Assembly (NCBI RefSeq): GCF_964063345.1
Contig: NZ_OZ061318.1
Coordinates: 1,612,001 to 1,676,000, forward strand
Direction of reading: 5' to 3'
Length of the DNA: 64,000 nt
Source of the DNA: Pseudomonas lini
GTDB lineage: Bacteria > Pseudomonadota > Gammaproteobacteria > Pseudomonadales > Pseudomonadaceae
The notes under the pieces were generated by a model. It searched no databases. It was not told the DNA's origin and worked only from the letters and a program-made list of their open reading frames with translations. Every line of letters begins with the position of its first letter. Within the stretch, counting starts at the first letter, position 1. Of this stretch, positions 26,801 through 35,083 are shown piece after piece. The translations under genes were made by a program, and so were the position numbers.

Positions 26801-27271
26801 ACCGTTGAAGCCCGCAGTGGGGAAACCAATGATGGGATCGACCCGGCCCGCCACTTCCTCCAGCAACACAAAACTGTGACCGCCGCCCAATCCACCCGGC
26901 GCGCCCGAGGCGCCCGGTCCGGCGGCAGTGGCTTCACCTGTTTGAGTCGGGTCGGCGCCGGCGGTAATGGCTTTTTGCAGTTGCTCGACATCGGTCAGTT
27001 GCGCCTGGCTCGGTGTCACCGCCTCAGAGGTCTCCACGTGCGGGACCTGATGCGCCAGTAATTGGGACGTCATCTGCAGGCTGCTGTCACGACCCAGGGT
27101 CAGCTCCTGGCCATTTTGCAGTTGCACCGCCACCGCGCCTTCGGCCCCGGTGACCAGTTGCTCGCCGGCAAACAGCCGATCGCCCTCGACCAAGGTACGT
27201 TGGGTGCCATCACCCGCCACTGCGTACACCTGACCGATGACTTTACTGACGATACCGATGAGCGTTGCCAT
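20867..27271 (-). CDS. Large LapA-type RTX adhesin with LapG-like cleavage motif, VWA and RTX domains
   Basis: ATG 27271 has GGAGG upstream and gives 2,134 residues; upstream extensions lack support. Residues 1-70 match the LapA retention module (MATLIGIVSKVIGQVYAVAG). TAAG at 115-118 fits the dialanine site cut by LapG-type proteases. Cadherin/VCBS-like beta domains follow, including three near-identical repeats of about 243 residues (roughly 580-1310). A von Willebrand A domain with MIDAS motif DVSGSMD starts near 1325. RTX nonapeptides (GGAGNDLL, GDGNDVLTAG) occupy about 1865-1995, followed by a C-terminal type I secretion signal. It should be anchored in the outer membrane and mediate biofilm attachment. 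The size is smaller than classical LapA and closer to a secondary adhesin such as MapA. Its export genes are divergent at 27.9 kb. Confidence 0.92.
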   Translation of the reverse strand: MATLIGIVSKVIGQVYAVAGDGTQRTLVEGDRLFAGEQLVTGAEGAVAVQLQNGQELTLGRDSSLQMTSQLLAHQVPHVETSEAVTPSQAQLTDVEQLQKAITAGADPTQTGEATAAGPGASGAPGGLGGGHSFVLLEEVAGRVDPIIGFPTAGFNGIPEFPLARRDADPGNGDNGAGGAGGAGGTGAPNNPVTLIGLSAAGGELTLNEANLADGSASNPGALIQNGTFTIIAADGLSSLNIGGINVISGGVPAGFPQSITTQLGNTLTITGYNPATGVVSYSYTLVGNETHSAGDGANNLSEQFTVVASDSNGDTATGSLDVNITDDVPKAIDDTNANTASETLLTLTGSVLPNDIQGADRIATGPDSGPVIGGTFNGTYGTLVLNANGTYTYTLNTSDADFKALNGGGNGTENFVYTLTDSDGDTSTATLVLNIHNNDDPVTLDGLNINGGELTVYEKNLSDGTSPNTPALTQSGTFTVTALDGLQTLTVGGIAVVTGGVAAGFPQSIVTALGNTLTITGFNSTTGVVSYSYTLTDNETHPNADGTNSVTENLNVVATDVDGSTALGQINVNIVDDLPTANPDHATVAEGATASGNVLDNDIGGADGPALSGAVVGVRAGSDTSTSAIGGLNTQINGAYGYLTLDANGNAVYHSNPNSVSAPGATDVFTYTVRDADGDESTTTITINVADCTLIAASDSDVTVQEKALDLTKDGQDLAAGTVTGSEPGNTGETGSGTLVGSVTGTTGAITYTLVGSATGTYGQIVLNPDGSYTYTLTSAPTTTPHANDGPNTLSESFTYQATDPLGNSVTSTIVINIVDDVPTAHADAVSVAEGGTVSGNVLGNDVLGADGPASGGAVVGVRAGSDTSTSAIGGLNTQINGTYGYLTLDANGNAVYHSNPNSVSAPGATDVFTYTVRDADGDESTTIITVDVSNCSLVVAPDTDVTVQEKALDLTKDGQDLAAGTVTGSEPGNTGETASGTLVGSITGATGAITFTLVGSASGAYGQILLNPDGSYTYTLTSAPATTPHANDGPNTLSESFTYQATDSLGNSVTSTIVINIVDDVPTAHCDSVSVVEGGTVSGNVLDNDVLGADGPAVGGAVVGVRAGSDTSTSAIGGLNAHINGTYGYLTLDANGNAVYHSNPNSVGEPGATDVFTYTVRDADGDESTTTLTIDVSNSCLVTVTDTDVTVYEKALDLTQNGQDLAAGTVTGSEPGNTGETGSGTLVGAVSGASGAITYTLVGSGTGTYGQILLNPDGSYTYTLTSAPKTSPNANDGANTLNESFTYTATDAVGNSTTGTLVVNIVDDVPPNADASYRSVPAVQIDSNLLLVIDVSGSMDDPSGVSGLSRLELAKQAISALLDKYDNLGDVKVQVVTFSSSATDQTSIWVDVATAKLIIATLTAGGGTNYDAAVATMQTAFDTMGKLIGAQNVGYFFSDGKPNEGDIGSADETALKAFLDANGIKNYAIGLGNGVSNDSLDPVAYDGSTHTNTNAVAVTDLNQLNSVLSGTVQGAPVTGSLLGEGAGGTFGADGGFIKTITVDGTTYTYDPKANSNQGSLSFSGGANHGTFNTANNTLSIATDNSGTLLVNLDTGEYTYLSQKTTAAVITENIGFIASDNDGDLASSTLVINVIPNTPPVAVDDHVITNVLSGSIVVPGELLLANDTDVNGDTLTASPTTFNTGWGAKGADFIGTNSSFSFTANNTQAVTIARSAFVANTAAMTAMLVVSGALGSVSANNTNDEDRITVTLKQGETLNLDHNLAAGHVTMEYSVNGGAFIAIADGQTITATADGTYQIHITNIDDGGPGNSGKGAENYQLTMTVNYAGAHDTTPDFHGTYTANDNHGGSDSANVTISYQDGHTLTGTSGDDVLLAGAGNNVINAGDGNDVLTAGSGNNEMHGGAGNDLLFSGAGNDLLDGGTGNDTASYAHATAGVSVDLSLLTAQNTLGAGTDTLTGIENLTGSNFNDSLMGNNNSNVINGGLGNDVLNGAGGDDFLIGGLGNNTLTGGSGADTFQWLKGNSGHDVITDFTPGTDKLDLSQLLQGENGTAASLDDYLHFTVSGSGASVITSIDVSAMAGATPNQTIDLAGVNLASHYGVTPGAGGVIAGGADTATIINGMLNDHSLKVDTV
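23340..25530 (-). repeat. Three tandem repeats of about 730 bp inside the adhesin gene
   Basis: Each unit encodes about 243 residues containing GADGPA, AGSDTSTSAIGGLN, LDANGNAVYHSNPN, VQEKALDLT and NPDGSYTYTLTSAP. Boundaries are approximate. The near identity at both DNA and protein level allows unequal recombination that would change adhesin length. Each unit has one Cys near its middle, unusual in RTX adhesins. Confidence 0.85.
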
Positions 27272-27862
27272 GTGCATTTCCTCCGCTGCCAACTGCTGTC
27301 GGCATCCTGTTTGCGCGAAGAAGTTGCTCATGGTTGAAGCAGGTTGGCCTAGCGGATCGTTTGCCGAGAAAGCGTTTACCTGACGTAAACAACTGCCTCC
27401 CGACATTCTCGCCAGGCGTGTCGCTCGCAAGGGGAATTTCTGGATCGGGATAAAACCCTCTGCAATCAACAGCATCGGGGTCCACTTCCAAAATAACCGT
27501 CCTGCTAACGATGCGTAACGGTTTCGAATCACTCGAGTGACAAAAAATTGTCGCCTCTAAACCGTCTCGCTTCCCTCCCCTCCAGCACTTCTTCGCTCTG
27601 TGTCGAAAAGTGAATTGAACTTTCCTCAAGCCCTTCGATGCTCCTCAGAGCTCATAAACAAAGGCTTTCGCATTGAACAATGTGCTGGATTTTTCAGAGC
27701 GCATAAGTTTTTTTCGGCATAAGTCTTATGAGAAATCCTTCTTAGCTTCGCCTCAGGATGTTCTTAGCTCTGATGTAACAAGCGTGAGACGGTTTCACTT
27801 AAAAATAACGTCAAATATTTGGCGACTCACTAAGTACCATCAGGAATCAGGGAGAGGCATCC
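27272..27862. other. Divergent promoter region between adhesin and its secretion genes
   Basis: About 590 bp that must contain promoters for both the adhesin (minus) and the TolC-like gene (plus). The middle is AT-rich. I see no convincing promoter pair, no REP element and no additional gene. Confidence 0.5.
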
Positions 27863-29221
27863 ATGCGCGTTTTAACCCCCCTCTGCAGCGCGATTTTGCT
27901 GGCCATGGCCTGCACTTCTCAAGCACAGGCGATGTCATTGACCGAGGCGATCCAGAGCACCATTGCGACCCACCCGGAACTGGCGTCGCGGGTCGATGCC
28001 CGGCTCTCGGCCGACGAGCAGATTAAAGTCGCCAAAGGGGGCTTCTATCCATCGGTGGATTTGAACGCCGGCTACGGGCGCGGGTACAGCGATAACACCA
28101 CCACTCGGGCGCAGGGCAATCACCACACCGAAATCCTCAACTACACCCAATCGGAACTGCGCCTGCGGCAGATGCTCTTCGACGGCTTCAACACCTCCAA
28201 CGAGGTCGCGCGCACCAAAGGCGTGGCCAACTCGCGAGCCTATTACGCTCAGGGCACCGCCCAGGATCTGGCCCTGCGCACCATCGAGGTTTACCTCGAA
28301 GTGCTCAAGCGTCGCGAACTGGTGACCCTGGCCAAGAACAATCTGCAAGCGCACATGCGGGTCAACGATCAGATCGGTCTGCGCACCCAGCGTGGGGTCG
28401 GCAGCAACGCCGACTCCGACCAGTCCACCGCTCGCCGGGCGCTGGCGCAAAACAACCTCGACACCGCCGAAGTCGATCTGGCCGATGCCGAGACGAATTT
28501 CTACAGCGTCGTGGGGCGCATGCCCGATGAACTCGAAGCGCCGCCATCGACCCGCGGCGAATTGCCCGCCACCCTGCCGGAAGCCCAGCAGAGCATGGTG
28601 GAAAACAACCCGTATCTGAAATCCGCCCAGGCCGATGTGCAATCGGCCGAAAGCCAATACGAAGTCGCCAAGTCGCCGTTCTACCCGCGCTTTGACGCTG
28701 AAGCGGCGGTGGGTGCGAATAATAATATTCAGGGCGACGAAGGCCACGACAACGAATGGCGAGTGGGTGTGGTGATGAACTACAACCTGTTCCGCGGCGG
28801 CAGCGACAAGGCCCGACTGGCCTCCGATGCGCACCAGATTAACCAGGCGCTGGACATCCGCAACAACGCCCTGCGCCAGCTCAACGAGAACATCCACCTG
28901 GCCTGGAACGCCATGCTCAACGCCAAGAAACAAACCCCGACCGCCCGTGAATACGCCGAAACCACCACCCGTGTGCGGGCCGCGTATCAGGATCAATTCG
29001 GCCTTGGTCAACGGACCTTGCTCGACGTGCTCGACAGTGAAAACGAGCTCTACAACGCCAACCGCCGCTACACCGAAGTGCGCTACACCGAGGAGTTTTC
29101 GATGTACCGCGTGCTGGCGAACATGGGCCAGTTGCTGAGCAAACAACGGGTGGTGCTGCCCGCCGATGCGATCGCCTCCACCGAAGTGAAAAACGAAGCT
29201 CGTTTGCCTGAACTGAAATGA
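27863..29221 (+). CDS. TolC-family outer-membrane channel of a type I secretion system (LapE-like)
   Basis: ATG 27863 is preceded by GGGAGAGG. The 452-residue protein has a signal peptide (MRVLTPLCSAILLAMACTSQAQA) and the two-fold OEP/TolC helical repeats (residues about 25-225 and 240-430), with hallmarks SLTEAIQSTIATHPELASR, QMLFDGFNTSNEV, VMNYNLFRGGSDKAR and LGQRTLLDVLDSENELYNA. It forms the outer-membrane duct of the adhesin exporter. It is divergent from the adhesin and upstream of the ABC transporter gene, matching lap/map-type loci. Confidence 0.93.
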   Translation: MRVLTPLCSAILLAMACTSQAQAMSLTEAIQSTIATHPELASRVDARLSADEQIKVAKGGFYPSVDLNAGYGRGYSDNTTTRAQGNHHTEILNYTQSELRLRQMLFDGFNTSNEVARTKGVANSRAYYAQGTAQDLALRTIEVYLEVLKRRELVTLAKNNLQAHMRVNDQIGLRTQRGVGSNADSDQSTARRALAQNNLDTAEVDLADAETNFYSVVGRMPDELEAPPSTRGELPATLPEAQQSMVENNPYLKSAQADVQSAESQYEVAKSPFYPRFDAEAAVGANNNIQGDEGHDNEWRVGVVMNYNLFRGGSDKARLASDAHQINQALDIRNNALRQLNENIHLAWNAMLNAKKQTPTAREYAETTTRVRAAYQDQFGLGQRTLLDVLDSENELYNANRRYTEVRYTEEFSMYRVLANMGQLLSKQRVVLPADAIASTEVKNEARLPELK

Positions 29222-29226
29222 AATAA

Positions 29227-29317
29227 CCCTGTAGGAGCTGCCGAAGGCTGCGATCTTTTGATTTTGTTTTTTAAGATCAAGATCAAAAGATCGCAGCCTT
29301 CGGCAGCTCCTACAGGG
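29227..29317. repeat. Repeat of the GATCGCAGCCTTCGGCAGCT type, inverted
   Basis: Arms CTGTAGGAGCTGCCGAAGGC and its reverse complement, near-perfect over about 38 bp, between the TolC-like and ABC genes. The large stem-loop may uncouple expression within the operon. Confidence 0.88.
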
Positions 29318-29358
29318 AGATGTGCATCCATTGCCACGGTTCAACAGGAGCGATCAAT

Positions 29359-31518
29359 GTGACCAGCATGGAACCCGGCAACACGGGTGTCGATCCGCGT
29401 CTAAACTTCGATGACCCGCTTCTGGACGGTCTGTTGATCCTCTGCAAACTTCATGGCGCGACGGTCAGTCGCGCCAGCCTGAGTGCCGGGCTGCCAATGG
29501 CACACCAACGCTTGAGCCTGGACCTGCTGCCGCGCGCAGCGGCCCGGGCCAGTTTGCAGGCGCGTGTATTGCGCCGTGAGCTGGGGGAAATTTCCGCGCT
29601 CAACCTGCCTGTGATGCTGATCCTCAACCATGGCCGCTGCGCGATCTTGCGTCGCTTCGGCGATGACGGTCAGGCGCTGATTCTGCCGAGCGAAGCCGAC
29701 GGTGGAGAACAATGGGTCAGCACGGAAGAGCTGACCGCCAACTACAGCGGCCAGGCCTTGTTCGCCCGGCCGCGGCATGAACTCGAAGACTTGCGCGCGC
29801 CACTGGTGCCACGAGTCGAGGCGTGGTTTCGCGACACGTTGAAGTTGTCGAAGTGGCTGTACAGCGATGCGATTCTGGCGAGTTTTCTGATCAACCTGCT
29901 GGGCCTGATGGTGCCGCTGTTCGTGATGCAGACCTACGACCGGGTAGTGCCGAACCAGGCCACTTCAACGTTGTGGGTGCTGTCGATCGGCTTGCTGATC
30001 GGCACCGGGTTCGAACTGGTGCTGCGGGTGGTTCGCGCGCACTTGCTGGACACCGCCGGGAAGAAAACCGACGTGATTCTTTCGGCGACCTTGTTCGAAC
30101 GCATCACCGGCATGGCGATGAAAGCGCGGCCAGCAACCATCGGTGGTTTCGCCCAGAGCATTCATGATTTTCAGGGCCTGCGGGAATTTCTCACCGCCGT
30201 CACGCTGACCAGCCTGATCGACCTGCCCTTCGCGGTGTTGATGCTGGTGGTGATCGGCCTGCTTGGCGGCTGGCTGGTGGTGATTCCGCTGTTGGCCTTC
30301 CCCATCACGATCATTTTTGCCATGGTGATTCAGGCACGTCTGCGCGACACCGTGCAGAAGAGTCTGAGCCTCGGCGCCGAGCGCCAGGCCCTGCTGATCG
30401 AAACCCTCGGCGGCCTGGAAACCCTCAAGGCCTGCAGCGCCGAAAGCGAACGCCAACACAAATGGGAAAGCACCCACGGCGCCCTCACCCGCCTCGACAG
30501 CCACGCGCGCAACCTCTCGGCGCTGGCCACCAACGGCACGCTGTTCATTCAACAATTCTCCGGCATGGCGACCATCGTCGCCGGCGTCTACAGCATCATC
30601 GCCGGCAACCTCAGCGTTGGTGCGCTGGTGGCGACCTACATGCTTGGCAGCCGCGTACTCGCGCCGCTGGGACAAATCGCCGGGCTGATCACCCGTTATC
30701 AGCAAGCGCAACTGACCATGAAAAGTACCGATGCGCTGATGTCGTTACCGCAAGAACGTGACGCCAAACAGCGGCCATTGGAGCGCACGCAATTGCAAGG
30801 CGCACTGGATGTCAGCGGCGTGACGTTCCACTACAACGGCCAGAATGCTCCGGCCCTGGCCAACGTCAGCTTCAGCATGAAACCGGGCGAACGGATCGGC
30901 ATCATCGGCCGCAGCGGCTCGGGCAAAAGCACGTTGGCGCGGCTGGTGATGGGTTTCTATGCACCGGAAGAAGGCCAGTTGCTGCTCGATGGCCTGGACC
31001 TGCGACAACTGGACGTCGCCGACCTGCGCCAACAGATCGGCTACGTCGCCCACGACCTGCCGCTGCTGGCCGGCAGCTTGCGCGACAACCTGACCTTGGG
31101 CGCGCGCTACATCAGCGATGCCCGGATGCTTGAAGTCGCTGAACTGACCGGCGTCACCGAACTGGCTCGCCAACATCCCCAAGGCTTCGACCGGCCGGTG
31201 GGCGAACGCGGTCAGTTGCTGTCGGGCGGTCAACGCCAAGCGGTGTTGCTGGCGCGGGCCTTGTTGCTCGACCCGCCGATCATGCTGCTCGACGAACCCA
31301 CCAGCGCCATGGACAACAGCAGCGAAGACGTTCTGCGGCAAAAACTCCACGGCTGGATTCAGGGCAAAACCCTGCTGCTGGTCACCCACCGCACCTCGAT
31401 GCTCAGCCTGGTGGACCGGTTGGTGGTGCTGGACAACGGGCGGATCGTCGCCGATGGCCCGAAAGAAGCAGTCATCGATGCATTGCGCAAGGGCCGTGTC
31501 GGCTCTGCGACGGTTTAG
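29359..31518 (+). CDS. Type I secretion ABC transporter (LapB-like)
   Basis: GTG 29359 with CAGGAG at eight-base spacing gives 719 residues, the usual length of LapB-type permease/ATPases. The first 140 residues are a C39-like domain without the catalytic Cys-His set, as in exporters that do not cleave a leader. Six membrane helices follow (about 165-440; SDAILASFLINLLGLMVPLFVMQTYDRV). The nucleotide-binding domain has Walker A GRSGSGKST near 514, signature LLSGGQRQAV near 618 and Walker B IMLLDEPTS. Together with the TolC-like and HlyD-like neighbours it should export the large adhesin. Confidence 0.94.
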   Translation: MTSMEPGNTGVDPRLNFDDPLLDGLLILCKLHGATVSRASLSAGLPMAHQRLSLDLLPRAAARASLQARVLRRELGEISALNLPVMLILNHGRCAILRRFGDDGQALILPSEADGGEQWVSTEELTANYSGQALFARPRHELEDLRAPLVPRVEAWFRDTLKLSKWLYSDAILASFLINLLGLMVPLFVMQTYDRVVPNQATSTLWVLSIGLLIGTGFELVLRVVRAHLLDTAGKKTDVILSATLFERITGMAMKARPATIGGFAQSIHDFQGLREFLTAVTLTSLIDLPFAVLMLVVIGLLGGWLVVIPLLAFPITIIFAMVIQARLRDTVQKSLSLGAERQALLIETLGGLETLKACSAESERQHKWESTHGALTRLDSHARNLSALATNGTLFIQQFSGMATIVAGVYSIIAGNLSVGALVATYMLGSRVLAPLGQIAGLITRYQQAQLTMKSTDALMSLPQERDAKQRPLERTQLQGALDVSGVTFHYNGQNAPALANVSFSMKPGERIGIIGRSGSGKSTLARLVMGFYAPEEGQLLLDGLDLRQLDVADLRQQIGYVAHDLPLLAGSLRDNLTLGARYISDARMLEVAELTGVTELARQHPQGFDRPVGERGQLLSGGQRQAVLLARALLLDPPIMLLDEPTSAMDNSSEDVLRQKLHGWIQGKTLLLVTHRTSMLSLVDRLVVLDNGRIVADGPKEAVIDALRKGRVGSATV

Positions 31519-31545
31519 GGGCACCCACTCGATGCCAGCACAAAA

Positions 31546-31682
31546 CCTGTGGCGAGGGGGCTTGCCCCCGTTGGGTCGCGAAGCGGCCCCAAAGCCATTC
31601 ACCCCGTTAGCTGGCAGGTTTACGACTGCTTCGCAGCCGAACGGGGCGATGCGGCGTTCCGACAAGCCCCCTCGCCACAGGT
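31546..31682. repeat. Repeat of the TGTGGCGAGGGGGCTTGCCC type, inverted
   Basis: Arms CCTGTGGCGAGGGGGCTTGC and its reverse complement lie between the ABC and HlyD genes of one functional set, leaving a 205-bp gap. Confidence 0.87.
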
Positions 31683-31723
31683 TTGTGTTCGGCTTTATTT
31701 CTCTTAACTGACGGGTATTGCCC

Positions 31724-33088
31724 ATGTCTGCTCAAACACCGGATTCAGCGGCCCGAAGCTACCTCGGCAGTTTCAGCAAAAGTGCCGAAAGCGAATTCAT
31801 GCCGGAAACCGCCGGCGCCTCGTTGCAGGATTCGCCGCGCTGGTCGCGGATCACCGTGTGGCTGGCGGCAGCGCTGCTGATCACCGCACTGCTCTGGGCC
31901 AAGTTCGCCGTGTTGCAGGAAGTCACCACGGGCGAAGGCAAGGCGATTCCGTCGAGCAAGATTCAGGTGATCCAGAACCTGGAGGGCGGCATCGTCACGG
32001 AAATCTTCGTGCGCGAAGGACAGATGGTGAATAAGGGCGACACATTGTTGCGCCTGGATGACACGCGATTTCTGTCGAACAAAGGTGAAAGCGAAGCGGA
32101 CCGCTATGCACTGACCGCGCAGGTCGAACGGCTGTCGGCCGAAGCGGAAGGCCGGCCGTTCAAGCTGTCCGCGGAAGTGATCGCCAAGGCGCCGCAAGTG
32201 GCCGAGGACGAACGCTCGCTGTACGAACAACGCCAGCGCCGACTGGCCAGCGAACAGCGCACGCTGACCGAACAACTCCGGCAGAAAACCCAGGAGCTGG
32301 CGGAATTCCGCTCCAAACAGGGGCAGTTCAGTTCCAGCCTGGCCTTGCTGCAACAAGAGATGAACATGTCTGCGCCGCTGGTGGGCACCGGAGCGGTTTC
32401 GCCGGTGGAAATCCTCCGACTCAAACGCAGCGCCGTGGAAATCCGCGGCTCGCTGAATGCCACGACCCTGGCGATTCCCCGTGCCGAATCGGCGATCAAT
32501 GAGATCAAAAGCAAGATCGATGAGTCCGAACAATCCTTCCGTTCAGACGCGGCAAAAGAGCTGAATGAAAAACGCACCGACCTGTCGAAAATAACCGCGA
32601 CGAGCATCGCCATCGACGACCGGGTGACGCGCACCACCGTGGTGTCGCCGGTTCACGGCATTATCAAAATGCTGAAGGTCAACACCATCGGCGGCGTGGT
32701 CCAGCCGGGCAACGACATGGTGGAAATCGTGCCGCTGGAAGACAACCTGCTGATCGAAGCCAAGGTCCGCCCTCAAGACGTGGCGTTCCTGCACCCCGGC
32801 CAGAAAGCCATGGTCAAGTTCAGCGCTTACGACTACACGATTTATGGGGGGTTGAGTGCGAAGCTGGAGTTGATTGGCGCGGACACCATCACCGATGACA
32901 AGGGCAACAGCTTTTATCTGATTCAGGTAAGAACCGACAAGAATCACTTGGGCGGGGACGTGAAACCGCTGCTGATCATTCCGGGGATGGTGGCGACGGT
33001 GGACATTATTACCGGGGAGAAAAGCGTGCTGGATTATCTGCTTAAACCAGTGTTGAAAGCGCGGACCGAGGCGATGCGGGAGCGGTAG
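31724..33088 (+). CDS. HlyD-family periplasmic adaptor (LapC-like)
   Basis: ATG 31724 gives 454 residues. An N-terminal cytoplasmic tail is followed by one membrane helix (ITVWLAAALLITALLWAKFAVL, about 42-65), a lipoyl-like half (VIQNLEGGIVTEIFVREGQMVNKGDTLLRLDD), a long alpha-helical hairpin (about 125-290) and the second half with PVHGIIKMLKVNTIGGVVQPGNDMVEIVP. It links the ABC transporter with the TolC-like channel. It is separated from the ABC gene by a repeat element, so its transcript level may differ. Confidence 0.93.
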   Translation: MSAQTPDSAARSYLGSFSKSAESEFMPETAGASLQDSPRWSRITVWLAAALLITALLWAKFAVLQEVTTGEGKAIPSSKIQVIQNLEGGIVTEIFVREGQMVNKGDTLLRLDDTRFLSNKGESEADRYALTAQVERLSAEAEGRPFKLSAEVIAKAPQVAEDERSLYEQRQRRLASEQRTLTEQLRQKTQELAEFRSKQGQFSSSLALLQQEMNMSAPLVGTGAVSPVEILRLKRSAVEIRGSLNATTLAIPRAESAINEIKSKIDESEQSFRSDAAKELNEKRTDLSKITATSIAIDDRVTRTTVVSPVHGIIKMLKVNTIGGVVQPGNDMVEIVPLEDNLLIEAKVRPQDVAFLHPGQKAMVKFSAYDYTIYGGLSAKLELIGADTITDDKGNSFYLIQVRTDKNHLGGDVKPLLIIPGMVATVDIITGEKSVLDYLLKPVLKARTEAMRER

Positions 33089-33113
33089 TGATTATCCAGA
33101 TACTGCGGTGATT

Positions 33114-33222
33114 GGTCCGGCCTCTTCGCGGGCAAGCCCGCTCCCACAGTGTCCGTGTCGAATACAAATTCTGCGAACACCGCTAAACCTGTGGGAGCGG
33201 GCTTGCCCGCGAAGAGGTCCGC
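33114..33222. repeat. REP pair, inverted (outward orientation)
   Basis: GCGGGCAAGCCCGCTCCCAC and its reverse complement, with flanking GGTCCGGCCTCTTC and GAAGAGGTCCG extending the stem, between convergent genes. Confidence 0.88.
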
Positions 33223-33233
33223 ACAAACAACGA

Positions 33234-33830
33234 TCATTTCGGCCCATGATTGCGCTTGAAGGTCTCCTCCCCCATCGCCGCAATCTGCCCCTCGATCAAC
33301 GCCTCGAACGGCTTCAACAACGGCACAAAACTGGCCGGTGACTCAAGCGTTTGCAACGCCTGCACAATCGCCTCCAACGTCGACAACGCCCCCGGCCCCG
33401 GAGCTTTGCGCAATCGATAACGCGACACCCCGCCCTCGGCCAACGTCACTCTGGGCAACGCCGCCAACAACGGATTGAGGTGCAGCATTTTGCGCGCTTT
33501 ACGCCAGGTACCATCCGGAACCACCAGCAGCAGCGGCTCATCATTCGCGGTGTAGGCCTGCATCGGCTGCGCCTCCTCACCGGGAAACAGCAACCGTGCC
33601 TGATAGCCCGGCTGATTCAACAGCGCCGGCAAATCCTCGAACACCTCGCCAACAATCAACTCGGCATTCTTCAACCCCAGCGCCGCCAACCGCGCGGTGT
33701 TCAGCGCATGGTTCACTTCGCTTGGATGCTGAAGCAGCAACACCCGAGTGCGACTGTCGAGGCTCGGGATCAGCGGGCACAGGCAATGGGTTTGCGGGCG
33801 GAGACAGCGTGGGCACTGGATTCTGGACAT
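33234..33830 (-). CDS. DTW-domain tRNA-uridine aminocarboxypropyltransferase
   Basis: ATG 33830 (MSRIQCPRC) gives 198 residues. The N-terminal cysteine set CPRCLRPQTHCLCPLIP, the HPSEVNHALNTARLA segment and the signature VPDGTWRKARKML identify the DTW family (YfiP/TapT in E. coli), which adds the 3-amino-3-carboxypropyl group to U47 of certain tRNAs using S-adenosylmethionine. The start lies four bases after the stop of the LysR gene, so the two are probably co-transcribed, though no functional link is apparent. Confidence 0.9.
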   Translation of the reverse strand: MSRIQCPRCLRPQTHCLCPLIPSLDSRTRVLLLQHPSEVNHALNTARLAALGLKNAELIVGEVFEDLPALLNQPGYQARLLFPGEEAQPMQAYTANDEPLLLVVPDGTWRKARKMLHLNPLLAALPRVTLAEGGVSRYRLRKAPGPGALSTLEAIVQALQTLESPASFVPLLKPFEALIEGQIAAMGEETFKRNHGPK

Positions 33831-33834
33831 ATTC

Positions 33835-34728
33835 TTAAGCCTGATTGAGCTGTGCTTTAAGCAAATCACGAAAGGTCTGGATCAGCGGTTCGCGGCTGCG
33901 GCCACGGCGCACGATCATCGAAAACGGCGCCTGATAACCAAACGTCGCTGGCAGCAACACGCGCAAATCCCCTTTGTCGGCCCAAGCCTGGGCGTAATGC
34001 TCCGGCAGGTAACCGATGTAGGCGCCGGACAGCACCAGAATCAGCTGGGCTTCCATACTTTCCACGGTCGCCGCGCTGTGTTTGAAACCGTGGCGAGCCA
34101 GTTCGGCCTGGCTCCAATAGCCGCGACCGACCATGCGCTGTTGGGTGATGACTTGCTCGGGGATACGCCGCTCGGTGAACAGCGGATGACGACTGCTGCA
34201 ATACAACCAATGTTGCTCGCGGTACAGCGGCATGTAGACCAGACCGCTCATGCGCGTGGAAAAGGCACCGATGGCCAGGTCGAGACGGTTGTCCTGCACA
34301 CCGAGCTGCAGCTCGTAAGGGCTCATGACCGACAGATGCAAATGCACCGCCGGGTGTTCCTGACTGTAGGCGCCGATGGCTTCGGCGAACGGCAAGGCCT
34401 TGTCGCTGACGGTGGAGTCGATCACACCTAGGTTCAAGGTGCCGCGCAGCTCGCCTTTGAGGGCGGCGGCGTATTGTTCGAAACCTTCAAGTTCCGCCAA
34501 TAGACGCAGGGTTTCCTGATGGAACAGCTCGCCCTTGCTGGTCAGGCTGAAACCACCGCGCCCGCGATGACAAAGCACCAAGCCAAGGGCCGCTTCGAGC
34601 TGGCTCATGTAAGTGCTGATGGCCGAGGTCGAGAGGTTGAGCTCTTGCTGGGCGTTGGCGAACCCCTGATGGCGGACCACGCTGACGAAGATGCGCAATA
34701 GTTTCAGGTCGGGTAAAGCGTTGGCCAT
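33835..34728 (-). CDS. gbuR: LysR-family regulator of the adjacent guanidino-acid operon (GbuR-like)
   Basis: ATG 34728 (MANALPDLK), preceded by GGAG, gives 297 residues. The wHTH (LKLLRIFVSVVRHQGFANAQQELNLSTSAISTYMSQLE) is followed by a LysR substrate-binding domain (GTLNLGVIDSTVSD, RLDLAIGAFS, GAYIGYLPEHYAQAW). It is divergent from a ureohydrolase gene, and this order matches PA1422 gbuR-PA1421 gbuA in P. aeruginosa, where the regulator mediates induction by 4-guanidinobutyrate. The symbol rests on synteny and family, not on an alignment. Confidence 0.8.
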   Translation of the reverse strand: MANALPDLKLLRIFVSVVRHQGFANAQQELNLSTSAISTYMSQLEAALGLVLCHRGRGGFSLTSKGELFHQETLRLLAELEGFEQYAAALKGELRGTLNLGVIDSTVSDKALPFAEAIGAYSQEHPAVHLHLSVMSPYELQLGVQDNRLDLAIGAFSTRMSGLVYMPLYREQHWLYCSSRHPLFTERRIPEQVITQQRMVGRGYWSQAELARHGFKHSAATVESMEAQLILVLSGAYIGYLPEHYAQAWADKGDLRVLLPATFGYQAPFSMIVRRGRSREPLIQTFRDLLKAQLNQA

Positions 34729-34763
34729 GGGGGCTCCGGTTGCAAGGTAATGCATGTTGCTTT

Positions 34764-34896
34764 TGTGGCGAGGGCGCTTGCTCCCGCTCGGCTGCGCAGC
34801 AGTCGTAAAACTTGCCAATGCGGTCCACCAGACACAACGAAGTGAATGGTTTTGGGGCCGCTTCGCAGCCCAGCGGGAGCAAGCTCCCTCGCCACA
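34764..34896. repeat. Repeat of the TGTGGCGAGGGCGCTTGCTC type, inverted
   Basis: Located inside the gap between the LysR gene and the ureohydrolase gene. Arms TGTGGCGAGGGCGCTTGCTC and GAGCAAGCTCCCTCGCCACA differ by one base. Confidence 0.87.
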
Positions 34897-35083
34897 GGGG
34901 GTCTGCGTGTGGTCAGAAGTCTATCTCTGCCCTCGCCATTAGTTTAGAAAAATCTGAACTAAGTATTTGCCCGTAGCGATTCTTCCCGATCACTGCATTT
35001 CGCAGAATCGGCCCACAGCGGTGCCCGTCTCTCCCCGAGCGTGCAACCGACATAAATAAAACAACGACGATGAGGCCTTACCC

